DNA from: an uncultured Roseburia sp.
Lineage (GTDB): Bacteria; Bacillota; Clostridia; Lachnospirales; Lachnospiraceae
Direction of reading: 5' to 3'
NCBI GenBank assembly: GCA_945787015.1
Contig: CALZGM010000020.1
Span: 1 to 64,000 of the forward strand
DNA: 64,000 nucleotides
Shown here: positions 27,342 through 36,554 of the stretch, one piece after another
Position numbering within the stretch: position 1 is the first letter of the stretch
Layout of the letters: every line of letters begins with the position of its first letter
Notes under the pieces: model-generated
Told to the model about the DNA's origin: nothing
Seen by the model: only the letters and a program-made list of their open reading frames with translations
The model's database searches: none
Translations under genes and position numbers: made by a program

Positions 27342-27396
27342 GAGCGGTATAGAAGTTACTAAATAGTGGTAAAATAGAGACATAGGGGGCAACATT

Positions 27397-28740
27397 ATGG
27401 ATTTTGATAGAAAAGCATATAGTAAGTTATTGGAATGGAAGCAACAGTCAAATGGAGAATCAGCAATGTTGATTGAAGGAGCAAGGCGAGTGGGAAAGAG
27501 TTATCTTTCAAGACGTTTTGCAGAAAAGGAATATGATTCCTATATTTATTTGGACTTTGCTAATATCGCAAAAGAAATCATCGATTTATTTGAAAATGAA
27601 ATGTCAAATCTCGATATGTTTTTTCTGAAACTTCAGACTTTTTATGGTGTAAGATTAATAAAGCGTAATTCCTGTATCATCTTTGATGAAGTACAGCGTT
27701 ATCCAAGAGCCAGACAGATGATTAAATATTTAGTTGCAGATGGAAGATATGATTATATTGAAACAGGGTCACTGATTAGTATTAAGCAGAATGTCAAAGA
27801 TATTGTTATTCCTTCCGAAGAAGAAGCACTGCAATTAAATCCATTGGATTTTGAAGAGTTCCTGCAAGCCGTTGGCGAAGAAGTTTTGACAGAGTATATT
27901 AGAGATTGTTTTCATAAGAAGGTGCCTTTGGGAGAAGCATTGCATCGAAAGGCAATGAACTTGTTTCGTGTATATATGATTGTAGGTGGTATGCCTCAGG
28001 CAGTAGAAAAATATTGTGAGTCTAAAAATCTATCAGAAGTACATCGTGTGAAACAAAGAATTTTGAAATTATATCGTGAGGATATCAGTAAATTTGCAAA
28101 AGGCTATGAATCAAAAGTATTGGCAATTTATGATGAAATTCCGTCACAGTTAACAAAACATGAAAAGAAATTTTCGCTTGCCTCTTTGAATAAAAATGCC
28201 CGTTTTCGGGAATATGAAGATGCATTTATGTGGCTTAGTGAATCAAAAATAGTGAATCACTGTTTTAATTCTACTGAGCCTACATTAGGGATTAATATGA
28301 ATCTGGACAGATTAACATTGAAATGCTATATGGCGGATACCGGGCTTTTGATTGCGCATGCAATTGAGGACGGAACAGTGTTGGAGGAAGAAGTGTTAAA
28401 AGCCATTATGTTTGACCGTGTTGGAATTAATGAAGGAATGTTTTTGGAAAATGTGGTTTCACAAATGCTGACAGCATCCGGACATAAATTATTCTTCTAC
28501 TCCAGAGTGGATAAAGAGGATTATCATAATAATATTGAAATTGATTTCCTGATTCGGGATAAAAAGAAAATATGCCCAATAGAGGTAAAGTCAGGAGAAT
28601 ATAAAAAACATACATCAATTGACAGATTTTCTCGAAAATATAGTGATAAGGTGGGCACAAGCTACATTATATGTACGAAAGATGTGGCTAAAGAAGAAAA
28701 TGTAGTAGTAATACCTGTGTATATGGCATTTTGCTTATAA
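27397..28740 (+). CDS. AAA+ ATPase with DUF4143 C-terminal domain
   Basis: A 447-residue cytoplasmic protein. The Walker A is GARRVGKS (~27-34) and the Walker B is CIIFDEVQRYP (~91-101). The C-terminal DUF4143 region contains a PD-(D/E)XK-like pattern (IEIDFLIRD ... CPIEVKSG). This family is widespread and strain-variable; suggested roles include DNA handling or defence, none established. The gene sits alone between the purE terminator and the purM promoter, behind 33-bp-spaced repeats. Lower GC than its neighbours suggests it is an insertion. AGGGGG precedes the start. Confidence 0.88.
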   Translation: MDFDRKAYSKLLEWKQQSNGESAMLIEGARRVGKSYLSRRFAEKEYDSYIYLDFANIAKEIIDLFENEMSNLDMFFLKLQTFYGVRLIKRNSCIIFDEVQRYPRARQMIKYLVADGRYDYIETGSLISIKQNVKDIVIPSEEEALQLNPLDFEEFLQAVGEEVLTEYIRDCFHKKVPLGEALHRKAMNLFRVYMIVGGMPQAVEKYCESKNLSEVHRVKQRILKLYREDISKFAKGYESKVLAIYDEIPSQLTKHEKKFSLASLNKNARFREYEDAFMWLSESKIVNHCFNSTEPTLGINMNLDRLTLKCYMADTGLLIAHAIEDGTVLEEEVLKAIMFDRVGINEGMFLENVVSQMLTASGHKLFFYSRVDKEDYHNNIEIDFLIRDKKKICPIEVKSGEYKKHTSIDRFSRKYSDKVGTSYIICTKDVAKEENVVVIPVYMAFCL

Positions 28741-28821
28741 TAAACAAACAATAAATTAGAAATAATTTATAATCACTAATGGGTTATAAGAAAAACTTAT
28801 TAATGAAATTATAATATATTA

Positions 28822-28851
28822 TTGGAAAAAGATAGTGAGTGAAGTTATACT
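28822..28851 (+). promoter_or_regulatory. Promoter of purMN
   Basis: TTGGAA (28822-28827), 18-nt spacer, TATACT (28846-28851). An 11-bp inverted repeat (AAAAAGATAGT 28826-28836 / ACTATCTTTTT 28871-28881) brackets the -10 and start region and could be an operator. Confidence 0.65.
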
Positions 28852-28900
28852 ATAGGTATATCATTTGCAAACTATCTTTTTGACTTTAGGAGGAAAAATA

Positions 28901-29926
28901 ATGGATTACAAGAATTCCGGCGTTGATATTGAAGCAGGCTACAAATCAGTAGAATTAATGAAAGAACATGTAAAAAAGACAATGAGACCAGAAGTATTAG
29001 GAGGTCTTGGTGGCTTTTCCGGTGCATTTTCACTTGAAAAAATCAAGGATATGGAAGAACCTACTTTGGTATCCGGTACAGATGGATGCGGTACAAAAGT
29101 CAAATTAGCGTTTATTATGGACAAACATGATACCATCGGTATTGATGCAGTTGCCATGTGTGTAAATGACATCGCATGTGCGGGCGGAGAACCATTATTT
29201 TTCTTAGATTATATTGCTTGTGGAAAAAACTATCCGGAAAAGATTGCGACTATCGTAAAAGGAGTGGCAGAAGGATGTATCCAGTCCGGCTGTGCATTAA
29301 TCGGTGGTGAGACAGCAGAGCATCCGGGACTGATGCCTGAGGATGAATACGACCTGGCTGGTTTTGCAGTTGGTGTGGTTGATAAAAAAGACATCATCAC
29401 AGGAGAAAATTTAAAGGCAGATGACGTGATTATCGGTATGGCATCTACCGGTGTTCATTCCAACGGATTTTCTTTAGTTCGTAAGATTTTCAAAATGGAT
29501 GCCGAAACTTTAAATACATACCATGAAGAATTAGGAAAGACACTTGGAGAAGCATTACTTGCTCCGACCAGAATTTATGTAAAAGCATTGAAATCCATCA
29601 AAGAAGCCGGTGTTACTGTGAAAGCCTGCAGCCACATTACAGGCGGCGGTTTCCAGGAAAATGTTCCGCGTATGCTTCCGGAAGGAAAACGCGCAGTTAT
29701 TGAGAAAAACAGCTATGAAGTACCGGCAATTTTTAAGATGCTTGCAAGAGAGGGCCAGGTAGAAGAAGAAATGATGTACAATACCTATAACATGGGTATC
29801 GGTATGATGGTTTGTGTAGACCCGGCTGATGTAGACAAAGCAATGGAAGCAATTAAAGCAGCAGGTGATACACCATATGTCATCGGTAAGATTGTCGATG
29901 GAGAAAAAGGAGTAACATTATGCTAA
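28901..29926 (+). CDS. purM: Phosphoribosylformylglycinamidine cyclo-ligase (AIR synthetase)
   Basis: Converts FGAM to AIR with ATP. The start at 28901 follows AGGAGG; a track-style start 36 nt earlier overlaps the 5' UTR. Motifs: [40 protein letters not shown], and [15 protein letters not shown] near the C-terminus. 341 residues, normal. It overlaps purN by 7 nt. Confidence 0.96.
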   Translation: MDYKNSGVDIEAGYKSVELMKEHVKKTMRPEVLGGLGGFSGAFSLEKIKDMEEPTLVSGTDGCGTKVKLAFIMDKHDTIGIDAVAMCVNDIACAGGEPLFFLDYIACGKNYPEKIATIVKGVAEGCIQSGCALIGGETAEHPGLMPEDEYDLAGFAVGVVDKKDIITGENLKADDVIIGMASTGVHSNGFSLVRKIFKMDAETLNTYHEELGKTLGEALLAPTRIYVKALKSIKEAGVTVKACSHITGGGFQENVPRMLPEGKRAVIEKNSYEVPAIFKMLAREGQVEEEMMYNTYNMGIGMMVCVDPADVDKAMEAIKAAGDTPYVIGKIVDGEKGVTLC

Positions 29927-30546
29927 AAATAGCGGTATTAGTATCCGGCGGCGGTACCAATCTGCAGGCAATTATTGATGCAATAGAGAGCGGTAAGATA
30001 ACCAATACAGAAATTGCAGTTGTTATTAGCAATAATAAAAATGCATATGCATTAGAGCGTGCAAAAAAACATGGAATTGAAGCACTTTGCATCTCTCCAA
30101 AGGATTACGAAAACAGAGCAGACTTTAATGAGGATTTCCTTAACAGACTAAATTCTTACAACGTGGATCTGGTAGTTTTGGCAGGCTTTTTAGTAGTACT
30201 TCCGGAAAAAATGATAAAGACATATCAGAACCGTATTATTAATATTCATCCATCCTTAATTCCATCGTTCTGTGGAACCGGTTTTTATGGATTGAAGGTG
30301 CATGAAGGAGCCTTAGCCCGTGGTGTAAAAATAACAGGTGCAACCGTTCATTTTGTGGATGAAGGAACGGATACCGGTCCGATTATTTTGCAGAAAGCAG
30401 TCGAGGTACAGGAGGGCGATACGACGGAGGTATTACAGCGCCGTGTCATGGAGCAGGCAGAATGGGTAATTTTGCCGCAGGCGATTGACTTGATTGCAAA
30501 CGGGCGCGTTTCTGTTGTAGATGGGCATGTGTTAATTACAGAGTAA
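29920..30546 (+). CDS. purN: Phosphoribosylglycinamide formyltransferase
   Basis: Formyl-THF-dependent conversion of GAR to FGAR. The catalytic motif is [18 protein letters not shown] with the downstream [18 protein letters not shown] (catalytic Asp). 208 residues, normal. Its ATG overlaps the purM stop (7-nt overlap). An intrinsic terminator separates it from purD. Confidence 0.96.
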   Translation: MLKIAVLVSGGGTNLQAIIDAIESGKITNTEIAVVISNNKNAYALERAKKHGIEALCISPKDYENRADFNEDFLNRLNSYNVDLVVLAGFLVVLPEKMIKTYQNRIINIHPSLIPSFCGTGFYGLKVHEGALARGVKITGATVHFVDEGTDTGPIILQKAVEVQEGDTTEVLQRRVMEQAEWVILPQAIDLIANGRVSVVDGHVLITE

Positions 30547-30562
30547 AAAATGAATCGAAGCA

Positions 30563-30597
30563 GGGCGTAGGACAATATTTTTGCATACGCCCTTTTT
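30563..30597 (+). terminator. Hairpin/terminator between purN and purD
   Basis: GGGCGTA (30563-30569) / TACGCCC (30586-30592), then TTTTT. It lies only 19 nt before purD, so it is probably leaky or attenuating. Confidence 0.7.
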
Positions 30598-30615
30598 ATA
30601 GAAAGGACGTCAGAT

Positions 30616-31893
30616 ATGAAAGTACTTATTGTAGGCAGTGGCGGGCGTGAGCATGCAATTGCAACAGCAGTTGCAAAGAGTCCGCGTGTAGATAAAATTT
30701 ATTGTGCACCGGGAAATGCAGGAATTGCGGCATTGGCAGAGTGCGTAGCTATCGGTGCCATGGAATTTGACAAGCTGGTTGCTTTTGCAAAGGAAAAGGC
30801 AATTGATTTTACGATTATCGGAATGGACGACCCGTTAGTAGGTGGTATCGTAGATGTATTTGAGGCAGAGGGCTTAAAGGTATTTGGCCCTAGAAAGAAT
30901 GCAGCTATTTTAGAGGGCTCAAAAGCATTTTCCAAGGATTTGATGAAAAAATACCACATCCCGACTGCTGCTTATGAGAACTTTACTGATCCGGCAGCAG
31001 CTCTGGCATATTTAGAGACTGCCAAGTTCCCAATTGTGTTAAAGGCAGATGGTCTTGCTTTGGGAAAGGGCGTATTAATCTGCAACACCTTAGAGGAAGC
31101 AAAAGCCGGTGTAAAGGAAATCATGGAAGATAAGAAATTCGGTTCTGCCGGTAACACCATGGTAATCGAAGAATTCATGACCGGGCGTGAGGTGTCTGTA
31201 TTATCTTTTGTGGATGGAAAAACAATCCGCATTATGTCCTCTGCACAGGATCATAAACGTGCAAAGGATGGTGATGAGGGATTAAATACAGGCGGAATGG
31301 GGAATTTTTCTCCAAGCCCGTTCTATACAGCAGAAGTGGATGAATTCTGTAAAAAATATATTTATCAGGCAACGGTTGATGCGATGGCGGCAGAAGGCAG
31401 ACCATTTACCGGTGTGATTTTCTTTGGATTAATGCTGACACCGGACGGACCGAGGGTGTTAGAGTACAATGCCCGATTTGGCGACCCGGAAGCCCAGGTA
31501 GTGCTCCCAAGAATGAAAAATGATATTATTGATGTGATGGAAGCCTGCATCGAAGGAAAGTTAGACACCATCGATTTACAGTTTGAAGAGAATGCAGCAG
31601 TCTGTGTCATCTTAGCATCAGATGGTTATCCGGTAGCTTACGAAAAAGGTTTTGAAATTACCGGATTAGAAAACTTTGACGGAAAAGAGGATTACTTCTG
31701 TTTCCATGCAGGAACGAAGTTTAACGAAACCGGAAAGATTGTGACAAACGGCGGTCGTGTGCTTGGTATCACAGCAACCGGAAAAGATTTAAAGGAAGCC
31801 CGTGCAAAAGCATATGAAGCAACCGAATGGGTAGACTTCGCAAACAAATATATGCGTCATGATATTGGAAAAGCGATTGACGAAGCAAAATAG
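30616..31893 (+). CDS. purD: Phosphoribosylamine-glycine ligase
   Basis: ATP-grasp enzyme making GAR from phosphoribosylamine and glycine. It starts with the MKVLIVGSGGREHAIA Rossmann motif, and LKADGLALGKGV and EYNARFGDPEAQ are the ATP-grasp signatures. 425 residues. GAAAGGAC precedes the ATG. A strong terminator follows. Confidence 0.96.
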   Translation: MKVLIVGSGGREHAIATAVAKSPRVDKIYCAPGNAGIAALAECVAIGAMEFDKLVAFAKEKAIDFTIIGMDDPLVGGIVDVFEAEGLKVFGPRKNAAILEGSKAFSKDLMKKYHIPTAAYENFTDPAAALAYLETAKFPIVLKADGLALGKGVLICNTLEEAKAGVKEIMEDKKFGSAGNTMVIEEFMTGREVSVLSFVDGKTIRIMSSAQDHKRAKDGDEGLNTGGMGNFSPSPFYTAEVDEFCKKYIYQATVDAMAAEGRPFTGVIFFGLMLTPDGPRVLEYNARFGDPEAQVVLPRMKNDIIDVMEACIEGKLDTIDLQFEENAAVCVILASDGYPVAYEKGFEITGLENFDGKEDYFCFHAGTKFNETGKIVTNGGRVLGITATGKDLKEARAKAYEATEWVDFANKYMRHDIGKAIDEAK

Positions 31894-31897
31894 ATGA

Positions 31898-31934
31898 AAA
31901 ATCCCCGAATGGCACCGCCATACGGGGATTTTCA
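31898..31934 (+). terminator. Intrinsic terminator after purD
   Basis: AAAATCCCCG / CGGGGATTTT outer stem with an inner ATGGC / GCCAT stem. Confidence 0.85.
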
Positions 31935-31970
31935 CTCTCAGAAGAGAATAAAAACAGAAGAAAATTAGAG

Positions 31971-31999
31971 TAGACAAACGAGGAGCAAGTTGCTACAAT
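31971..31999 (+). promoter_or_regulatory. Promoter of the GGDEF-EAL gene
   Basis: TAGACA (31971-31976), 17-nt spacer, extended -10 TGCTACAAT (TACAAT at 31994-31999). Confidence 0.65.
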
Positions 32000-32063
32000 A
32001 GTACTATATACTTAATTTTTGTGACCGGATGTGGTACATAACAAATAGAGAGAAGGACAAAAC

Positions 32064-34346
32064 GTGAGAGGTATATATGCAATAGCTTTTTCTGTAACGG
32101 CATTGGTATTGCTATTTTGTGTTGGGAAACTTGAGGAAAATAAATCATCGCTTGCAAAAGCAATGCAAAAGCTTCTGCTGGTGGCGGATTTTGAGGTGCT
32201 TCTTCATATCGGATTGATGCATTCTACAGATATGACATTCAGCTTGGTCTTATTTGGATTGTTCTATGCGGCTATGGACTGGCTTTTATTTTTCCTGTTC
32301 GAGTTTGATATGACGTTTGTAGGAAACCGGATGGAAGATTATGTGAAGATGCCACTCATGTATGCCGTACTTATTTGTGATTCTGTGTTGGTATTTTTAG
32401 GTGGAATTTTTGGTTATTCTTATGTATGTGTAGAACAGACGATGTCAGATGGCAACTTGTACATCGGAGCGCGTCATTTACCGTTCTTTAATGTACATTT
32501 AGCTGTTTCCTATATGTTGTTGGTGTTTGCCTTTTGCACACTTATTTATAGGGCAGTGAAAGCGCAGGCATTCTATCGGAAAAAATATTTAATTGTAATA
32601 GCATTATTATTATTGGTAGCAGTCGCGGATGCTATTTATATGCTGACCGAAAGCAGTATTGATATTTCTGTTCTGGGATATGCCATTAGTGCAGTTTTGA
32701 TATATTACTATGCACTTATTTATGAGCCACAGCAGTTGACGAATCGTACCTATCAGCTGATGGTTCATGACATGGCGGAAGGTGTCATATTACTGGATGC
32801 AGACGGTAAGGTGGTACGTGCTAATAAGAGCGCATACGAAATATTTGGTCGTGAAGAACGTGCTGTCGGGACTATAGTTGCCCCGGATTTTTGGACTAAT
32901 GCAGAAGAGATGAAGAAATTCGATGGGAAAACATGGGAGTGGGCCAAAGAAAAGGAAGATGGGACACATTATTTGGAAGCAACGTTCCAGTGCCTTATGG
33001 ATAAAAAAGAGCGCTTTATCGGCGGCTTCTTTGTCGTCCGGGATTGTACACATGAGAAGGAGCAGCTGAAAAAGGAACATTATCGTGCGGCACATGATTT
33101 GCTGACCGGAATTTATAATAGAGAGCATTTCTTTGATAAAGTAGCACAAACCCTTCAGGAGAATCCGGATGAGGAATATCTGCTTATCTGTTCGGACGTT
33201 AAGGATTTTAAATTTTTAAATGATATTTTTGGAACAGAGGCGGGAGATAAGGTATTAAAACGAATTGCGGAATTAATTGAAGAGGGAGCAAAACCGGGTG
33301 AGGTGTATGGCCGTATTGAAAATGACCATTTTGGCTTTTTGATGAAGAAATGTTTATTTGCGGAAGGAATGTTCAGTGAGGGACCGCGAGAGATGATTTA
33401 CGTGGATCATGAAAGCTCCTATTCGGTGAATATTCATGTAGGCATCTATGAAATAAAAGATAGAACAATACCGGTTTCTATTATGTGTGACCGTGCATTT
33501 ATGGCAATTCGGACGATTAAAGATAATTATCATCAGAAGGTTGCTTATTATACGGAAGAAATGAGGGAAGGTGTAATCAAAGAGCAGGAACTGTGCGGTG
33601 AGCTTGATACCGCAATAAGAGAGGGGCAGATTCAGATTTACCTGCAGCCTCAGATTACAGAAAAGGGAAGCGTACCGGGGGCAGAAGCATTGGTACGCTG
33701 GCTGCATCCAACAAAGGGAATGATTATGCCGGGAGAATTTATTGAAGTATTCGAAAAGAACGGCATGATTGTTAAGCTTGACCAGCATATCTGGGAGCTC
33801 GCCTGCAAGCAGCTGAAAAAGTGGAAGGATGCAGGGATGGAGGACAAGTATATTTCTGTAAATATCTCGCCAAAGGATTTTTACCTGACTGATATTTATA
33901 TAACCTTTACAGAGCTGGTTGCAAAATATGAGATTAAGCCAAAGAACTTAAAACTGGAAATCACGGAAACCGCCATTATTATGGATTTAGAGCGTCAGCT
34001 GGAGTTGATTAAAAAACTTCGGGATGCAGGATTTGTGGTAGAGATGGATGATTTTGGCAGTGGCTATTCTTCTTTAAATATGCTAAAAGATATTCAGGTA
34101 GATGTTCTGAAAATTGACATGGCATTTTTGAGACATAGTGCAAATGAAGAGCGAAGCAGGAAGATTCTTAGGACAATGATTGATTTGTCTCATTCACTTG
34201 ATATGTTCTCCATTACAGAAGGAGTGGAGACCGAGGAACAGAAGCAGTTTTTGGCAGAGATTGGCTGCCGCATGTATCAGGGTTATTATTTTGCAAAACC
34301 AATGCCGATATCTGAGTTTGAACAGAAATATATGCAGACATGCTAA
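32064..34346 (+). CDS. Membrane PAS-GGDEF(degenerate)-EAL protein, c-di-GMP phosphodiesterase
   Basis: A 760-residue protein. Residues 1-225 form about seven membrane helices (His-kinase N-terminal 7TM type). A PAS domain (~230-340) is followed by a GGDEF-fold domain (~345-495) whose signature is replaced by ENDHF, so it should not make c-di-GMP and may instead bind GTP or act as a regulator. The EAL domain (~510-755) keeps EALVRW, NISPKDF, KLEITETA, DDFGSGYSS and ITEGVET, so the phosphodiesterase site is intact. Start codon is GTG or ATG-poor: the chosen codon (GTG at 32064) follows GAGAAGGAC. Monocistronic, with its own promoter and terminator. It should lower c-di-GMP, opposing the GGDEF protein at 20 kb. 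Confidence 0.9.
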   Translation: MRGIYAIAFSVTALVLLFCVGKLEENKSSLAKAMQKLLLVADFEVLLHIGLMHSTDMTFSLVLFGLFYAAMDWLLFFLFEFDMTFVGNRMEDYVKMPLMYAVLICDSVLVFLGGIFGYSYVCVEQTMSDGNLYIGARHLPFFNVHLAVSYMLLVFAFCTLIYRAVKAQAFYRKKYLIVIALLLLVAVADAIYMLTESSIDISVLGYAISAVLIYYYALIYEPQQLTNRTYQLMVHDMAEGVILLDADGKVVRANKSAYEIFGREERAVGTIVAPDFWTNAEEMKKFDGKTWEWAKEKEDGTHYLEATFQCLMDKKERFIGGFFVVRDCTHEKEQLKKEHYRAAHDLLTGIYNREHFFDKVAQTLQENPDEEYLLICSDVKDFKFLNDIFGTEAGDKVLKRIAELIEEGAKPGEVYGRIENDHFGFLMKKCLFAEGMFSEGPREMIYVDHESSYSVNIHVGIYEIKDRTIPVSIMCDRAFMAIRTIKDNYHQKVAYYTEEMREGVIKEQELCGELDTAIREGQIQIYLQPQITEKGSVPGAEALVRWLHPTKGMIMPGEFIEVFEKNGMIVKLDQHIWELACKQLKKWKDAGMEDKYISVNISPKDFYLTDIYITFTELVAKYEIKPKNLKLEITETAIIMDLERQLELIKKLRDAGFVVEMDDFGSGYSSLNMLKDIQVDVLKIDMAFLRHSANEERSRKILRTMIDLSHSLDMFSITEGVETEEQKQFLAEIGCRMYQGYYFAKPMPISEFEQKYMQTC

Positions 34347-34352
34347 AGAGAT

Positions 34353-34385
34353 CCCGGAGACAGTTGAAATGGTCTCCGGGTTTTT
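34353..34385 (+). terminator. Intrinsic terminator after the EAL gene
   Basis: A 9-bp perfect stem CCCGGAGAC / GTCTCCGGG followed by TTTTT. Confidence 0.9.
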
Positions 34386-34417
34386 GTGCCTGATGATGAT
34401 TTTTTTTGCGGAAAAGA

Positions 34418-34445
34418 TTGCATATTTGCCGGAAATCGGTATAAT
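34418..34445 (+). promoter_or_regulatory. Promoter of minCDE
   Basis: TTGCAT (34418-34423), 16-nt spacer, TATAAT (34440-34445). Confidence 0.65.
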
Positions 34446-34501
34446 TACAATAGACTGTTTACTTATAAGATACTTAGTAAGGGAGTAAATGGAGGGATTA
34501 C

Positions 34502-35209
34502 ATGTCACAGACAGTAATAATAAAAAGCAATAAGTATGGAATTAACCTGGTTTTAGATCCGGATATCAATTTTGACGAGCTTCTTTCTGCGATTATCCGG
34601 AAGTTTGAAGAATCAGAGAAGTTTTTTAAAAATGCGAAAATGGCTATTTCTTTTGAGGGGAGAAAACTTTCTGCCGAGGAAGAACAAAAGATTATCGATG
34701 CGATTTCGGAGCATACAAGTATTGAGATTTTGTGTGTAATAGATAATGACGAGGAACACACGGAAAAAACAAAGCAGCAGATAGATGCTCATTATGAAGC
34801 AGTGCAAAAAGAATATGCAAAGGCAATGAGTTCACAGGGAGAATTCTACCGCGGGACACTTCGTTCCGGGCAGGTGCTTGAAAGTGAGTCCAGTATCACA
34901 ATCATCGGTGATGTAAATCCGGGAGCTAAGGTTGTTTCGGGCGGTAATATTGTGGTACTTGGTGCATTAAAAGGAAATGCGCAGGCAGGTATCTATGGAA
35001 ATAGTGAGTGCTTTATTCTAGCATTGGAGATGGACCCGATTCAGATTCAGATAGGTGATTTGATTGCAAAAAGTCCGGATAAGCAGAAAACAAGGAGACG
35101 CATCAGCCGTAAAGAGAAGACAGAATCAAATGAATTACAGATTGCGATTGCCAGAGAGGGCAATATTTATATTGAACCAGTTTCAAAGAAGATTTTAAAT
35201 AATATTTAA
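34502..35209 (+). CDS. minC: Septum site-determining protein MinC
   Basis: Inhibitor of FtsZ polymerisation. The N-terminal domain is divergent (residues 1-110), and the C-terminal beta-helix is clear: GTLRSGQVLESESSITIIGDVNPGAKVVSGGNIVVLGALKGNAQAG. 235 residues, near normal. GGAGGG precedes the start. It is followed directly by minD and minE, so the complete Min system is present. Confidence 0.93.
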   Translation: MSQTVIIKSNKYGINLVLDPDINFDELLSAIIRKFEESEKFFKNAKMAISFEGRKLSAEEEQKIIDAISEHTSIEILCVIDNDEEHTEKTKQQIDAHYEAVQKEYAKAMSSQGEFYRGTLRSGQVLESESSITIIGDVNPGAKVVSGGNIVVLGALKGNAQAGIYGNSECFILALEMDPIQIQIGDLIAKSPDKQKTRRRISRKEKTESNELQIAIAREGNIYIEPVSKKILNNI

Positions 35210-35230
35210 ACGTAGGAGGAACGTTAAGAA

Positions 35231-36022
35231 ATGAGCGAAGTAATTGTAATTACATCCGGTAAGGGTGGTGTAGGTAAGACTACTACAACAGCAAATGTTG
35301 GTACAGGTCTTGCACAGTTAAATAAAAAAGTGGTTATGATAGATACCGATATCGGACTTCGTAACTTAGATGTAGTTATGGGATTAGAGAACCGTATCGT
35401 TTACAATTTAGTGGATGTCATCGAAGGAAAATGCCGTTTAAAGCAGGCGTTAATTAAGGATAAAAAATATCCGGAACTTTGTCTTTTGCCATCAGCTCAG
35501 ACAAGGGATAAGGATGCCGTAACACCGGAACAGATGAAGGAGTTGATCGAAGAATTAAGAGGTGAGTTTGATTATATCCTTTTAGATTGTCCGGCAGGTA
35601 TTGAGCAGGGCTTTAAGAATGCAATCGCAGGTGCTGACAGAGCTCTTGTTGTTACCACACCGGAGGTTTCTGCCGTGCGTGATGCAGACCGTATCATCGG
35701 TTTACTGGAAGCAAATGAAATTGGCCGCATTGATTTAATCGTAAACAGACTTCGTATGGATATGGTAAAACGCGGAGATATGATGAATGTGGATGATGTG
35801 ACAGAAATTCTTGCTGTAAACTTAATCGGTGCAGTTCCGGACGATGAGCAGATTGTCGTTTCAACCAATCAGGGTGAGCCATTGGTAGGTTCAAGCGCTC
35901 TTGCAGGTCAGGCTTATGCAAACATCAGCAGACGTATCATTGGGGAAGAAGTTCCATTTTTGGATTTAGAAGCAAAGCAGGGAGTATTTTCAAAATTAAA
36001 AGGCTTATTCGGAAAGAACTAA
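35231..36022 (+). CDS. minD: Septum site-determining ATPase MinD
   Basis: Membrane-cycling ParA-family ATPase that recruits MinC. The deviant Walker A is SGKGGVGKTT (~8-17), with DTDIGLRNLD and LLDCPAGIEQGF as further signatures, and the C-terminal amphipathic helix KLKGLFGKN binds the membrane. 263 residues. AGGAGG precedes the start. Confidence 0.97.
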   Translation: MSEVIVITSGKGGVGKTTTTANVGTGLAQLNKKVVMIDTDIGLRNLDVVMGLENRIVYNLVDVIEGKCRLKQALIKDKKYPELCLLPSAQTRDKDAVTPEQMKELIEELRGEFDYILLDCPAGIEQGFKNAIAGADRALVVTTPEVSAVRDADRIIGLLEANEIGRIDLIVNRLRMDMVKRGDMMNVDDVTEILAVNLIGAVPDDEQIVVSTNQGEPLVGSSALAGQAYANISRRIIGEEVPFLDLEAKQGVFSKLKGLFGKN

Positions 36023-36034
36023 GGAGGATGCATC

Positions 36035-36310
36035 ATGGGATTGATGGATTTATTCAAGAAGAAAAGCTCCGGTGATGTGGCAAAGGACCGTTTGAAACTT
36101 TTACTGGTTTCTGACCGGGCAAACTGCTCTCCGGAAGTAATGGAAATGATTAAGAATGACATTATTGCAGTTATTTCGAAATATATGGATATTGATACAG
36201 AGGCATTGAATATCCAGATTACACAGACCGAATCAGAAAGCAATAATGGTACGGTACCGGCACTGTATGCAAATATTCCGATTAAGGATATGAAACATAA
36301 GCCGAATTAA
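36035..36310 (+). CDS. minE: Cell division topological specificity factor MinE
   Basis: A 91-residue protein that stimulates MinD ATPase and sets pole-to-pole oscillation. MGLMDLFKKK (membrane-targeting), AKDRLKLLLVSDRANCSPE (MinD contact helix) and the topological domain with DIDTEALNIQIT are typical. It is spaced 12 nt after minD, with AGGAGG. Having MinE rather than DivIVA/MinJ alone is normal for many Clostridia. Confidence 0.95.
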   Translation: MGLMDLFKKKSSGDVAKDRLKLLLVSDRANCSPEVMEMIKNDIIAVISKYMDIDTEALNIQITQTESESNNGTVPALYANIPIKDMKHKPN

Positions 36311-36315
36311 AAAAG

Positions 36316-36365
36316 GGACGCTTCTTTTGTCTTGGTTTTTCAAGACAAAAGAAGCGTCCTTTTTT
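36316..36365. terminator. Long hairpin terminator after minE
   Basis: A 19-bp perfect stem (36316-36334 with 36341-36359) flanked by A-run and T-run, so it could work in both directions. It insulates minCDE from the amylase gene. Confidence 0.9.
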
Positions 36366-36445
36366 GTAGCGATATACAAATAATGGTACTTTTTTCATGG
36401 AAGATTTGTATAAAAAATGCGTGAAAAATTCTATGCTTGTCACAA

Positions 36446-36475
36446 TTGCTAAAAGCGCTTTCAATATATTATAAT
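36446..36475 (+). promoter_or_regulatory. Promoter of the giant amylase gene
   Basis: TTGCTA (36446-36451), 18-nt spacer, perfect TATAAT (36470-36475). A cre-type operator overlaps the spacer. Confidence 0.65.
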
Positions 36476-36525
36476 TTTTTTAATGCGTTGGAAACGTTTT
36501 CGGTAATGTTGCCGGAAATGTTTTC
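36450..36525 (+). promoter_or_regulatory. Three cre/LacI-type operators at the amylase promoter
   Basis: Sites: 36450-36463 (TGAAAGCGCTTTTA on the minus strand, between -35 and -10), 36489-36502 (TGGAAACGTTTTCG) and 36514-36525 (GGAAATGTTTTC). All have the LacI/CcpA half-site pattern around a central CG or TG. They predict repression by CcpA or by a local LacI protein. The second site differs at one base from a site at 56715-56728 in the maltodextrin locus. Confidence 0.6.
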
Positions 36526-36554
36526 AACAACAAAGAAAGGGAGGAAAATAGCTT

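Noticed and set aside
36437-36442. TTGTCA as -35 of the amylase promoter
   Set aside because: Spacing to the TATAAT is 27 nt, too long; TTGCTA at 36446 fits better.
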